From Flavobacterium sp. 123 (lineage in GTDB: Bacteria; Bacteroidota; Bacteroidia; Flavobacteriales; Flavobacteriaceae), in assembly GCF_003634825.1 (NCBI RefSeq), contig NZ_RBXD01000001.1:1324501-1388500 (forward strand): a stretch of DNA of 64,000 bases. Direction: 5' to 3'. Of this stretch, positions 26,338 through 33,873 are shown one piece after another (within the stretch, counting starts at the first letter, position 1; each line of letters begins with the position of its first letter). The notes beneath the pieces were generated by a model. It did no database searches. It was not told the DNA's origin and saw only the letters and a list, made by a program, of their open reading frames with translations. Position numbers and translations under genes: made by a program.

Positions 26338-27654
26338 ATGGAATTGAAAGAAAAATTACTATCGTCTTTTATGGCTTTTGAAGAGCGTATTGATGTTCAT
26401 TCAGAACTTCATGATGTGAGAACTTCGGCTATAAAAAACTTTGAAAATAAAGGGTTTCCAACTAAAAAAGACGAAGCTTGGAAATATACATCTCTAAATG
26501 CCATTTTAAAAAATGACTTTAGTGTATTCCCAAAAAACGAAACAACAATCGAATTCAGAGACGTAAAAAAATACTTTTTACACGAAATCGATACGTATAA
26601 AGTAGTCTTTATTGACGGTGTATTTAGTTCCCATTTGTCTTCAACTACTCACGACGGAGTAGATGTTTGCTTGATGTCATCAGCATTGAACAAACCAAAA
26701 TACAAAATGGTTATTGATACTTATTTTAATAAAATTGCAAGTAAGGATGAAACGCTAACTTCTTTAAATACGGCTTTCGCCAATGAAGGAGCGTATATCA
26801 ACATTCCTAAAAGCAAAGTGGCTGATAAGCCTATTGAGATCATGTATTTCTCTACTGGAACTGAAGCCGCACTTTTGGTACAACCTAGAAATTTGGTAAT
26901 CGTTGGAGAGAATTCTCATGTTCAAATTATCGAAAGACATCAATGTTTAAATGACAATGCTGTTTTGACAAACTCTGTTACGGAGATTTTTGCTCAAAAA
27001 CGCGCTATTGTTGATTTTTATAAAATTCAAAACGATAGTCTGGAAGCTAATTTAATTGACAATACTTACGTTTCTCAAAAACAAGAAAGTCACGTGTCTG
27101 TTCACACTTTCTCTTTTGGAGGAAATTTGACCAGAAACAACTTGAATTTCTATCATTTTGGAGAACGCTTGACGAGTACTTTAAACGGAATCACAATCAT
27201 TGGCGAAAAGCAGCACGTAGATCATTATACATTAGTGAATCATGCAACGCCAAATTGCGAAAGTTTCCAAGATTATAAAGGAATCTATTCAGATCGTTCT
27301 ACAGGTGTTTTCAACGGAAAAGTTTATGTGGAGAAAGAAGCACAAAAAACAAATGCCTTCCAAAAAAGCAATAACATTTTATTAAGCGATAAAGCAACGA
27401 TAAATGCAAAACCACAATTAGAAATTTTTGCAGATGATGTAAAATGTTCTCACGGTTGTACGGTTGGACAATTAGACGAAACAGCAATGTTCTACATGCA
27501 GCAACGCGGAATTCCTAAGAAAGAAGCCAAAGCATTATTGATGTATGCGTTCTCGAATGCCGTAATTGAAAGCATCAAAATACCAGAACTCAAAAAACGA
27601 ATTACCGCTATTATCGCTAATAAATTAGGTGTGAAATTGGGATTTGATTTGTAA
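26338..27654 (+). CDS. sufD: Fe-S cluster assembly protein SufD
   Basis: Second scaffold subunit, 438 residues, paralogous to SufB. DDVKCSHGCTVGQLDETAMFYMQQRGIP is the C-terminal SufBD signature. The N-terminal region (FPTKKDEAWKYTSL) is typical of SufD. The gene is followed by a strong terminator that ends the first suf transcript; sufS begins a second one beyond a minus-strand gene. Confidence 0.95.
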   Translation: MELKEKLLSSFMAFEERIDVHSELHDVRTSAIKNFENKGFPTKKDEAWKYTSLNAILKNDFSVFPKNETTIEFRDVKKYFLHEIDTYKVVFIDGVFSSHLSSTTHDGVDVCLMSSALNKPKYKMVIDTYFNKIASKDETLTSLNTAFANEGAYINIPKSKVADKPIEIMYFSTGTEAALLVQPRNLVIVGENSHVQIIERHQCLNDNAVLTNSVTEIFAQKRAIVDFYKIQNDSLEANLIDNTYVSQKQESHVSVHTFSFGGNLTRNNLNFYHFGERLTSTLNGITIIGEKQHVDHYTLVNHATPNCESFQDYKGIYSDRSTGVFNGKVYVEKEAQKTNAFQKSNNILLSDKATINAKPQLEIFADDVKCSHGCTVGQLDETAMFYMQQRGIPKKEAKALLMYAFSNAVIESIKIPELKKRITAIIANKLGVKLGFDL

Positions 27655-27676
27655 TATTAGTAATAGTTATAATTTT

Positions 27677-27712
27677 AAAAACCCGACAGACTTTAAAATC
27701 TGTCGGGTTTTT
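27677..27712. terminator. bidirectional terminator after sufD
   Basis: AAAAACCCGACAGA (27677-27690) pairs with TCTGTCGGGTTTTT (27699-27712), between the converging sufD and serine hydrolase genes. Confidence 0.92.
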
Positions 27713-29059
27713 TTATTTCTTCAAACTCCCTATAATTCCACTCAATAATCCATTAAAATCAAACTCAGGATCTTCTTTCAAGCCCATCCGCACTACCACT
27801 AAATCCTGTGATGGAAAAACGGCAACCATTTGTCCTTGATATCCGCTGCAATAAAACATATCTTTTGGAACATCTGGAAACTTTCCGCCTGCGTTCAGCC
27901 AAAATTGAGCCCCATATTGACCGTTTGAGGTATTGGTTGGAGTTGCAGTATATTTCACCCAGTTTTCATTCAGGATTTGTTCGCCATTCCAATTGCCTTT
28001 GTGTAGGTACAATAATCCAAATTTTGACCAATCTCTTGTGGTTGCCCAACCGTAAGACGAACCCACATAATTTCCTGCCATATCCGTTTCAATAAGCATG
28101 GAATTCATCCCGATTTTATCAATTAGATTGGTGTACCAAAAATCCAAATATTCCTGATGTGTTTTGAACTGCTTACGCAAAATGCCAGATAATAAGTTGG
28201 TTGTTCCTGAAGAATAATACCAATGCGTGTTAGGTTTGTAGGCTGCTGGTTTTTCTAACTGTGAACGTGACATGTCTTCGGCTTGAAAAAGCATTTGCGT
28301 CGCATCACAAATTGTACTGTAGTTTTCAACCCATTCTAAACCAGAATTCATGTGTAATAAATCATTTGTAGTGATGAATTTGCGTTGGTCATTTGCCCAT
28401 TCTGGCATTGGAGCGGGTTTATAAATATCAAACTTTCCTTGTTTTTCCAGAACTCCAAATACGGCGCTGGTAATACTTTTGGTCATTGACCAACCTAGTA
28501 TTTTACTGTTTTTAGTGAAACCGGTATCGTATTTCTCAGCAATAATCTTGTCTTTGTAAATTACTAAAACGGAACGTGTTCTTTTCTTTTTTGCTCCTTT
28601 TGTATCAAAAGCATTGGCTACAGCCGCATTTAATTTGGCATAATCAATATTGGCAAAAACGGAGTCTTTAGGGTCATTATTCCCATACGGAAAAGGAAGA
28701 TTATTGTTTAATTTATTTCTTTTTGGAACCAAATACGGTTTCGAAACATCAAAATCATCGTTAATTAAAGTCACCCCCAAACCATCGCGGTAAATTGCTT
28801 TTCGTTCTTTCAAACCATAAACAGATGCAGTTGCGAATTTTCCGTTTTCATCAATTTTATTCGTGGCCAAATCAATCATGTCGATGTCATTGTCGCCATT
28901 TTCTATTAATTCCTGAGAACGATGATCAATAAAATGTCCCGAAGCCATGCTTTTGGACGAAAATCCAGAAATTAAATCCAACTTGGGATAGGTGGTAAAT
29001 CCAAAATAAAAAACCGTAATAAGAGATGCAAAACCAATAAGTTGGAGTAATTTTTTCAT
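27713..29059 (-). CDS. serine hydrolase of the beta-lactamase (class C/PBP4*) superfamily
   Basis: Protein of 448 residues with an N-terminal hydrophobic signal or anchor (LLQLIGFASLITVFYFGF). The active-site Ser-x-x-Lys is in GWSMTKSITSAVFG, and YSSGTTNLLSG supplies the Tyr motif. These enzymes include esterases, D-aminopeptidases and beta-lactamase-like hydrolases; the substrate is not evident. It is inserted on the opposite strand between sufD and sufS and so splits the suf locus. Antibiotic resistance should not be inferred. Confidence 0.88.
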   Translation of the reverse strand: MKKLLQLIGFASLITVFYFGFTTYPKLDLISGFSSKSMASGHFIDHRSQELIENGDNDIDMIDLATNKIDENGKFATASVYGLKERKAIYRDGLGVTLINDDFDVSKPYLVPKRNKLNNNLPFPYGNNDPKDSVFANIDYAKLNAAVANAFDTKGAKKKRTRSVLVIYKDKIIAEKYDTGFTKNSKILGWSMTKSITSAVFGVLEKQGKFDIYKPAPMPEWANDQRKFITTNDLLHMNSGLEWVENYSTICDATQMLFQAEDMSRSQLEKPAAYKPNTHWYYSSGTTNLLSGILRKQFKTHQEYLDFWYTNLIDKIGMNSMLIETDMAGNYVGSSYGWATTRDWSKFGLLYLHKGNWNGEQILNENWVKYTATPTNTSNGQYGAQFWLNAGGKFPDVPKDMFYCSGYQGQMVAVFPSQDLVVVRMGLKEDPEFDFNGLLSGIIGSLKK

Positions 29060-29146
29060 TTTTAAAGAATTGAAATTGATGCAATTTAACGAAAAAAAGA
29101 TGATTTTTTTGTGAAGCGTTGTTCCTTTAATTTTATTAACAAGTGT

Positions 29147-29180
29147 TTGCTAAAAATTAATTTCAATTTTACTACTTTTG
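29147..29180 (+). promoter_or_regulatory. sufS promoter
   Basis: TTG (29147-29149) and TACTTTTG (29173-29180) with a 23-base spacer. It lies 26 bases before the ATG at 29207, inside the longest open frame, and so supports the shorter sufS start. Confidence 0.55.
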
Positions 29181-29206
29181 TATTTAGAAAAATTCTAAAT
29201 AAAGCA

Positions 29207-30421
29207 ATGTTAGACATTCAAAAAATAAGAGCTGATTTTCCAATTCTTTCACAAAAAGTGAACGGAAAGCCATTAGTGTATTTCGATAATGGAGCCACCT
29301 CGCAAAAACCACAAGTAGTGATTGATGCGATTTCAAAATATTATACAGAAATTAATGCCAATATTCACCGAGGGGTACATACCTTGAGTCAATTAGCAAC
29401 GGATGCATACGAAGTTTCTCGTGGCAAAATTCAAAAACATATCAATGCTAAATTTGCGCATGAAGTATTGTTCACTTATGGAACTACACATGGTGTAAAT
29501 TTAGTTGCCAATGGATTTGCAGCAATTTTAAAACCAGGCGATGAGGTTATCGTTTCGGCACTAGAACACCACAGTAATATTGTGCCATGGCAAATGTTAT
29601 GTGAGAGAACAGGGGCTGTCCTAAAAGTGATTCCGATGAATCAAGAGGGAGAATTAATAATGAGCGAATTCGATAAATTACTTTCGAATAAAACTAAAAT
29701 CGTTACTGTAAATCATATTTCAAATGCGTTGGGAACGATAAACCCAATCAAATATATGATTGACAAAGCACACGAGTTTGGTGCAGCGGTTTTTATTGAT
29801 GGTGCTCAAGCTGTTCCGCATTTGAAACCGAATGTTCAGGAATTAGACTGTGATTTTTATGCTTTTTCAGGACATAAAATGTGTGGACCTACAGGAACTG
29901 GAATTTTATATGGAAAAGAAGCGTGGCTGAATAAATTACCACCTTATCAAGGGGGTGGTGAAATGATCAAGGAAGTAACTTTCGAGAAAACAACTTATGC
30001 TGATTTGCCTCATAAATTTGAAGCAGGAACACCTAATATAGCAGGAGGAATTGTTTTAGGAATAGCAGTTGATTATATGAATGAAATTGGTTTTGAAAAC
30101 ATTCAAAAACAGGAATTAGCTTTGCTAGAACATGCTACAAAACGTTTATTGGAAATTGAAGGACTGAAAATTTTTGGCACAGCCAAAGCAAAAACATCGG
30201 TGATTTCATTTAATATTGATGGAATTCATCCGTTTGATATTGGTACTATTATTGATAAATTAGGAATAGCGGTACGAACGGGACATCATTGTGCGCAACC
30301 AATTATGAATTTCTTTGAAATTCCAGGTACAATTCGCGCTTCGTTTGCCTTTTATAATACCAAAGAAGAAATTGACATCATGGTAGAGGCTATTAAAAAG
30401 GCTCAAATGATGCTGTCTTAA
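29207..30421 (+). CDS. sufS: cysteine desulfurase SufS
   Basis: PLP enzyme of 404 residues from ATG 29207 that takes sulfur from cysteine for Fe-S assembly. The PLP lysine is in FSGHKMCGPTG and the catalytic Cys362 in RTGHHCAQP. The open frame extends upstream to 29111, but that stretch (KRCSFNFINKC) is not family-like and contains the promoter. It works with SufE, encoded two genes downstream. Confidence 0.95.
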   Translation: MLDIQKIRADFPILSQKVNGKPLVYFDNGATSQKPQVVIDAISKYYTEINANIHRGVHTLSQLATDAYEVSRGKIQKHINAKFAHEVLFTYGTTHGVNLVANGFAAILKPGDEVIVSALEHHSNIVPWQMLCERTGAVLKVIPMNQEGELIMSEFDKLLSNKTKIVTVNHISNALGTINPIKYMIDKAHEFGAAVFIDGAQAVPHLKPNVQELDCDFYAFSGHKMCGPTGTGILYGKEAWLNKLPPYQGGGEMIKEVTFEKTTYADLPHKFEAGTPNIAGGIVLGIAVDYMNEIGFENIQKQELALLEHATKRLLEIEGLKIFGTAKAKTSVISFNIDGIHPFDIGTIIDKLGIAVRTGHHCAQPIMNFFEIPGTIRASFAFYNTKEEIDIMVEAIKKAQMMLS

Positions 30422-30434
30422 AAGCAAATAAATT

Positions 30435-30860
30435 ATGAAAATAGCCATTACAATATTTTTGAGTATGTTTATAATGGGTAGTTGTGCTTGTCAAAAAAAC
30501 ACGGATATGAATACAGCCGTAATTGAATACAGTGCGCAATCAAGAGGAATATATCAAAAAGTTTTGGTTGAAAATCAAAAAGTTTTTGTTTCAAAAAATA
30601 GAGAAGAGAAAGCAGTTGAAATCAAAATATCAGATGCTGATTGGAAAGTATTGACAACAGAGTTTGAGAAGCTGAATTTAGAGGCTATTCCAAATTTGAA
30701 AGCACCTACAGAAAAACGATTTTATGACGGTGCGGCTATTGCCAATTTTAGAATTACATATAAAGGAAAAACCTTTGAAACCAAAGGGTTTGACCATGGA
30801 TTTCCTCCATTAGAAATAAAAAAAATAGTAGTTAGATTAGTTTCATTTACCCAAAAATAA
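30435..30860 (+). CDS. small lipoprotein of unknown function within sufS-sufE
   Basis: Protein of 141 residues with a lipoprotein signal (FLSMFIMGSCACQ). The mature part has alternating strands (YQKVLVENQKVFVSK, AAIANFRITYKGKTFE) that suggest a small beta-sandwich. No family is recognised with certainty. It starts 13 bases after sufS and ends two bases before sufE, so it is co-transcribed. An envelope lipoprotein inside a cytoplasmic Fe-S operon has no obvious role there. Confidence 0.75.
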   Translation: MKIAITIFLSMFIMGSCACQKNTDMNTAVIEYSAQSRGIYQKVLVENQKVFVSKNREEKAVEIKISDADWKVLTTEFEKLNLEAIPNLKAPTEKRFYDGAAIANFRITYKGKTFETKGFDHGFPPLEIKKIVVRLVSFTQK

Positions 30861-30862
30861 GT

Positions 30863-31282
30863 ATGACCATAAAAGAAATACAAGAAGAGATTATTGACGA
30901 ATTTTCGATGTTTGACGATTGGATGCAACGTTATGAATACATTATCGATTTAGGAAAAAGTCTTCCGTTGATTAAAGAAGAAGCGAAGACTGATGAAAAT
31001 TTAATCAAAGGTTGCCAATCAAAAGTATGGCTTCAAGGGGAATATACAGATGACAAAATCGTTTTTACAGCAGATAGTGACGCGATTTTAACCAAAGGGA
31101 TTATTGCGATATTGATTCGTGTTTTTTCCAATCAAAAAGCTTCTGATATTCTGAATGCTGATATGGATTTTATTGACGAGATTGGTTTAAAAGAACATTT
31201 ATCACCAACGCGTGCTAATGGATTAGTCTCTATGATTAAAAATATTAAAATGTATGCTTTGGCATTCAACACAAAAAAATAA
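30863..31282 (+). CDS. sufE: SufE family sulfur acceptor
   Basis: Protein of 139 residues that takes persulfide from SufS and passes it to SufB. The acceptor Cys51 is in KGCQSKVWL. LSPTRANGLVSMI near the C-terminus is typical. It starts two bases after the lipoprotein stop. Downstream the operon is interrupted by the GxxExxY gene with its inverted repeats. Confidence 0.94.
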   Translation: MTIKEIQEEIIDEFSMFDDWMQRYEYIIDLGKSLPLIKEEAKTDENLIKGCQSKVWLQGEYTDDKIVFTADSDAILTKGIIAILIRVFSNQKASDILNADMDFIDEIGLKEHLSPTRANGLVSMIKNIKMYALAFNTKK

Positions 31283-31303
31283 TTTTGATAAAAACTTTTT
31301 TTC

Positions 31304-31326
31304 AACCATATAAGATATATAAGGTT
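31304..31326. repeat. left terminal inverted repeat of the GxxExxY element
   Basis: Begins AACCATATAAGATATATAAG. It matches the reverse complement of 31858-31880 at 20 of 23 positions and the unit ends of the 118-bp tandem array at 14988-15428. Confidence 0.87.
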
Positions 31327-31431
31327 TTGATTTAATAAAAAGTAATTTAGAAAAATATAAGATTGTTTTTTTTGAAAAAGTAAGAATTAACTTTGTTTTT
31401 ATACTTTTGAATAAATTTATATTTTCAAAAT

Positions 31432-31842
31432 ATGATTACAAGGACATATCTAAAAGATTTAGTTTATCAAGTTAACGGATGTGCTATTGAAGTTCATAAG
31501 CATTTAGGTCCAGGTCTTTTAGAAAGTGTATATCATAAATGTCTCATAAAAGAGCTTAGTTTTAAAGGGCTTAATTTTCAATCAGAAATGATTGTGCCAA
31601 TAAATTATAAAGATTTTGTAGTTGAATCAGATTTAAGATGTGATTTGTTTATTGAAGAAAGTCTCGTTCTTGAATTGAAAACAGTAGAAAAAGTATTGCC
31701 CATTCACGAAGCACAATTAATGACTTATATGAAACTTTTGAAAGTACCGATGGGTTTAATTATAAATTTCAATGTGAAACATATTTTTAATGAAGGTCAA
31801 AAAACATATGTTAATGAATTATATAGAAAGTTGGACGATTAA
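31432..31842 (+). CDS. GxxExxY protein (PD-(D/E)xK nuclease-like superfamily)
   Basis: Protein of 136 residues. The name-giving motif is Gly28-x-x-Glu31-x-x-Tyr34 in HLGPGLLESVYHKCL. A putative PD-(D/E)xK core follows: Asp71 (CDLFIEE), then Glu81-x-Lys83 (VLELK), then HEAQLMTYMKL. The fold assignment is family knowledge; nuclease activity is unproven. It sits between sufE and the DUF59 gene and is flanked by inverted repeats that recur 16 kb away in a tandem array without any gene. The frame is intact, so it may be functional or recently acquired. Confidence 0.92.
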   Translation: MITRTYLKDLVYQVNGCAIEVHKHLGPGLLESVYHKCLIKELSFKGLNFQSEMIVPINYKDFVVESDLRCDLFIEESLVLELKTVEKVLPIHEAQLMTYMKLLKVPMGLIINFNVKHIFNEGQKTYVNELYRKLDD

Positions 31843-31857
31843 TTATAAAATATAAAT

Positions 31858-31880
31858 GAACTTATATAACTTATATGGTT
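31858..31880. repeat. right terminal inverted repeat of the GxxExxY element
   Basis: Ends in CTTATATAACTTATATGGTT. Its reverse complement is AACCATATAAGTTATATAAG, matching the left repeat at 31304-31326. It begins 16 bases after the GxxExxY stop. Confidence 0.87.
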
Positions 31881-31931
31881 CAAAAATAAAAACAAAAGAC
31901 CATGTTCAATAGATGGTATAAAACTAAAATT

Positions 31932-32255
31932 ATGACAGAAGAAATAAACACCACAGAATTAGGAGAAGCTATTGTACAAAAACTAAAAACAATATATGAC
32001 CCTGAGATTCCAGTAGATATATATGAACTAGGATTGATTTATGATGTTATGGTTAATACGGATTATGAAGTAAAAATCCTGATGACCTTAACTTCTCCAA
32101 ATTGCCCAGTTGCTGAAAGTTTACCTAGAGAAGTTGAAGAAAAAGTAAAATCGATTGAGCATGTAAAAGATGCTGATGTTGAAATCACCTTTGATCCGCC
32201 ATGGAGTAAAGATTTAATGAGCGAAGAAGCAAAATTAGAATTGGGAATGCTTTAA
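31932..32255 (+). CDS. DUF59/MIP18-type SUF-associated protein (SufT-like)
   Basis: Protein of 107 residues from ATG 31932. It is a DUF59 domain: TIYDPEIPVDIYELGLIYDV, MTLTSPNCPVAESLP with the conserved Cys, and VEITFDPPWSKDLMSEEAKLELG. Such proteins assist Fe-S cluster maturation or delivery, and its place after sufE fits that role. The frame opens at 31902, but the first ten residues are not conserved-looking. Confidence 0.92.
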   Translation: MTEEINTTELGEAIVQKLKTIYDPEIPVDIYELGLIYDVMVNTDYEVKILMTLTSPNCPVAESLPREVEEKVKSIEHVKDADVEITFDPPWSKDLMSEEAKLELGML

Positions 32256-32265
32256 TAAGATACTC

Positions 32266-32302
32266 AAAGTTTAAAGTTTGAGGTAAGGAAACTTTGAACT
32301 TT
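32266..32302. repeat. AAAGTTTAAAGTTT palindrome between the DUF59 and DUF2480 genes
   Basis: AAAGTTTAAAGTTT (32266-32279) faces AAACTTTGAACTTT (32289-32302), an inverted repeat with one mismatch. Same repeat family as at the sufB, sufC and sufD junctions. Confidence 0.8.
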
Positions 32303-32324
32303 AAATTATTTTAAACTTTTCAGA

Positions 32325-32831
32325 ATGGAAGAAATAATCAATAAAGTAGCCAATAGTGTTTTGGAAGTTTTTGATCTTGAAGACTATTATCCGGAGGGAG
32401 TTAGGGCACAAATCGATATTTCACAATGGCTTTTGGATGGCTATGTTTTAAAGGAAAACGACTTTAGAGAGAAATTAAAAAATCATAATTGGTCGCAATA
32501 TAAAGATCAATATGTGGCGGTTTCTTGTGGAACAGATGCCATTATTCCTGCATGGGCATCCATTTTAGTTACAATTCAATTAGTGCCTTATGCTAAAAAA
32601 ATTGTCAATGGTTATAGGGAAGATTTGGACGCATCGCTTTATGAAGAGGTACTTTCAAAAATTGACTATTCTGTTTACAAAGACAAGCCAATTATCCTTA
32701 AAGGGTGTTCTAAAAAACCAGTGCCAATGCGTGCTTATATTTTAGCGGCCCAATATTTGCAGCCTTTTGCCAGAAGTATAATGTATGGCGAAGCATGTTC
32801 TGCAGTTCCTTTATATAAATCTAAAAAATAA
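32325..32831 (+). CDS. DUF2480 family protein
   Basis: Protein of 168 residues of the DUF2480 family, which is largely limited to Bacteroidota and has no known function. No signal peptide is seen. Recognisable stretches are DLEDYYPEGVRAQIDISQWL and VAVSCGTDAIIPAWASILV. KGCSKKPVPMRAYILAAQYLQP contains a conserved-looking Cys. Its habitual place next to suf genes in Flavobacterium-like genomes suggests a link to Fe-S or sulfur metabolism (inference from context). Confidence 0.85.
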   Translation: MEEIINKVANSVLEVFDLEDYYPEGVRAQIDISQWLLDGYVLKENDFREKLKNHNWSQYKDQYVAVSCGTDAIIPAWASILVTIQLVPYAKKIVNGYREDLDASLYEEVLSKIDYSVYKDKPIILKGCSKKPVPMRAYILAAQYLQPFARSIMYGEACSAVPLYKSKK

Positions 32832-32885
32832 GTAAATATTTTTAGATTTATATAAAGGATAATCCTACACCATTTTTGTTTTCAT

Positions 32886-32893
32886 TATATTTG
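32886..32893 (+). promoter_or_regulatory. promoter -7 box of the DUF3078 gene
   Basis: TATATTTG at 32886-32893, 23 bases before the ATG. No well-placed TTG was found upstream. Confidence 0.4.
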
Positions 32894-32916
32894 ATTAGCA
32901 ATTTAAAACCAAGAAA

Positions 32917-33819
32917 ATGAAAAGTATTTTACTAGCGGCTATGTTAATAGCAACCGCTACATTAGCTCAGGCCCAAAATTTGGAGAAAGAGATTAAATCA
33001 ATACCAGACATAACAAATGGGTGGAAAAAAAAGGGAAATGTTTCGTTTCTTTTTAATCAATCTAATTTCAATAATTGGATTGCTGGAGGCGAAAACAACA
33101 TGTCAGGTAATTTAGGAATCAATTATGACTTTAATTACAAAAAAGACGATTTGAGTTGGGATAATAAAGTTCTTGCTTCTTATGGTTTATTACAGACAAA
33201 AAACGCCGATTTTGAAAAGAAAACGGACGACCGATTAGAATTAAACTCCATTTTAGGTAAAAAAGCATTTGGTGAATGGCATTATTCTTTTTTTCTAAAT
33301 TTTAGAACACAATTTACAAAAGGATATTTATACGGGAAAGACCTAAACGGCGCAGAAATAAGAACGGAGAACACTGAATTTCTTTCGCCGGGTTATTTGA
33401 CTTTTGGGCCCGGGATATTTTGGAAAAAAACAGACGCTTTTAAGGTCAATTTCGCACCATTGACTTCTAAATTTACTTTTGTAAATAAAGAGTACACTTC
33501 AAAAATCGGATATGTTGATGGAAGTTATTTTGGGATTGACGCGAATAAAGGCATGCGTTATGAATTGGGATTTTATACTTCAGTTTATTATAAGTTTAAT
33601 ATCATGGCCAATGTATCGGCTGAGAATACCCTAAATCTATATTCTAATTATCTGAATGAAATACAAAATGTTGATCTTGATTATTCGTTAGCGATTGTCA
33701 TGCGAATTAACCGTTATTTATCCACTAATTTGAATTTTCAAGCCATTTATGATGACAACGCTTTTAAAGGATTTCAAACCAGAGAGGTTTTTGGATTAGG
33801 CGTTAATTTTGGTTTCTAA
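32917..33819 (+). CDS. DUF3078 family outer-membrane beta-barrel-like protein
   Basis: Protein of 300 residues with a signal peptide ending AQAQ. The mature chain has many amphipathic strands ending in aromatic residues (NWIAGGENNMSGNLGINYDFNY, WHYSFFLNFRTQF, VFGLGVNFGF) and a C-terminal Phe, as in outer-membrane barrels. DUF3078 proteins are typical of Bacteroidota and of unknown function. It has its own -7 box and a strong terminator. Confidence 0.87.
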   Translation: MKSILLAAMLIATATLAQAQNLEKEIKSIPDITNGWKKKGNVSFLFNQSNFNNWIAGGENNMSGNLGINYDFNYKKDDLSWDNKVLASYGLLQTKNADFEKKTDDRLELNSILGKKAFGEWHYSFFLNFRTQFTKGYLYGKDLNGAEIRTENTEFLSPGYLTFGPGIFWKKTDAFKVNFAPLTSKFTFVNKEYTSKIGYVDGSYFGIDANKGMRYELGFYTSVYYKFNIMANVSAENTLNLYSNYLNEIQNVDLDYSLAIVMRINRYLSTNLNFQAIYDDNAFKGFQTREVFGLGVNFGF

Positions 33820-33836
33820 TGAATAGTCTTAATTTT

Positions 33837-33873
33837 AAAAAGGCCTTTTGAGATACTCAAAAGGCCTTTTTTT
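33837..33873. terminator. bidirectional terminator between the DUF3078 gene and hflX
   Basis: AGGCCTTTTGAG (33841-33852) and CTCAAAAGGCCT (33856-33867) pair around a three-base loop, with A and T runs outside. It extends into the hflX stop codon. Confidence 0.92.

Noticed and set aside
27713..29059. Antibiotic-resistance beta-lactamase
   Set aside because: The Ser-x-x-Lys superfamily is broad; the sequence fits generic serine hydrolases and nothing points to beta-lactam use.
29111..29206. N-terminal extension of SufS
   Set aside because: The extension contains the promoter and has no similarity to SufS N-termini; translation most likely starts at 29207.
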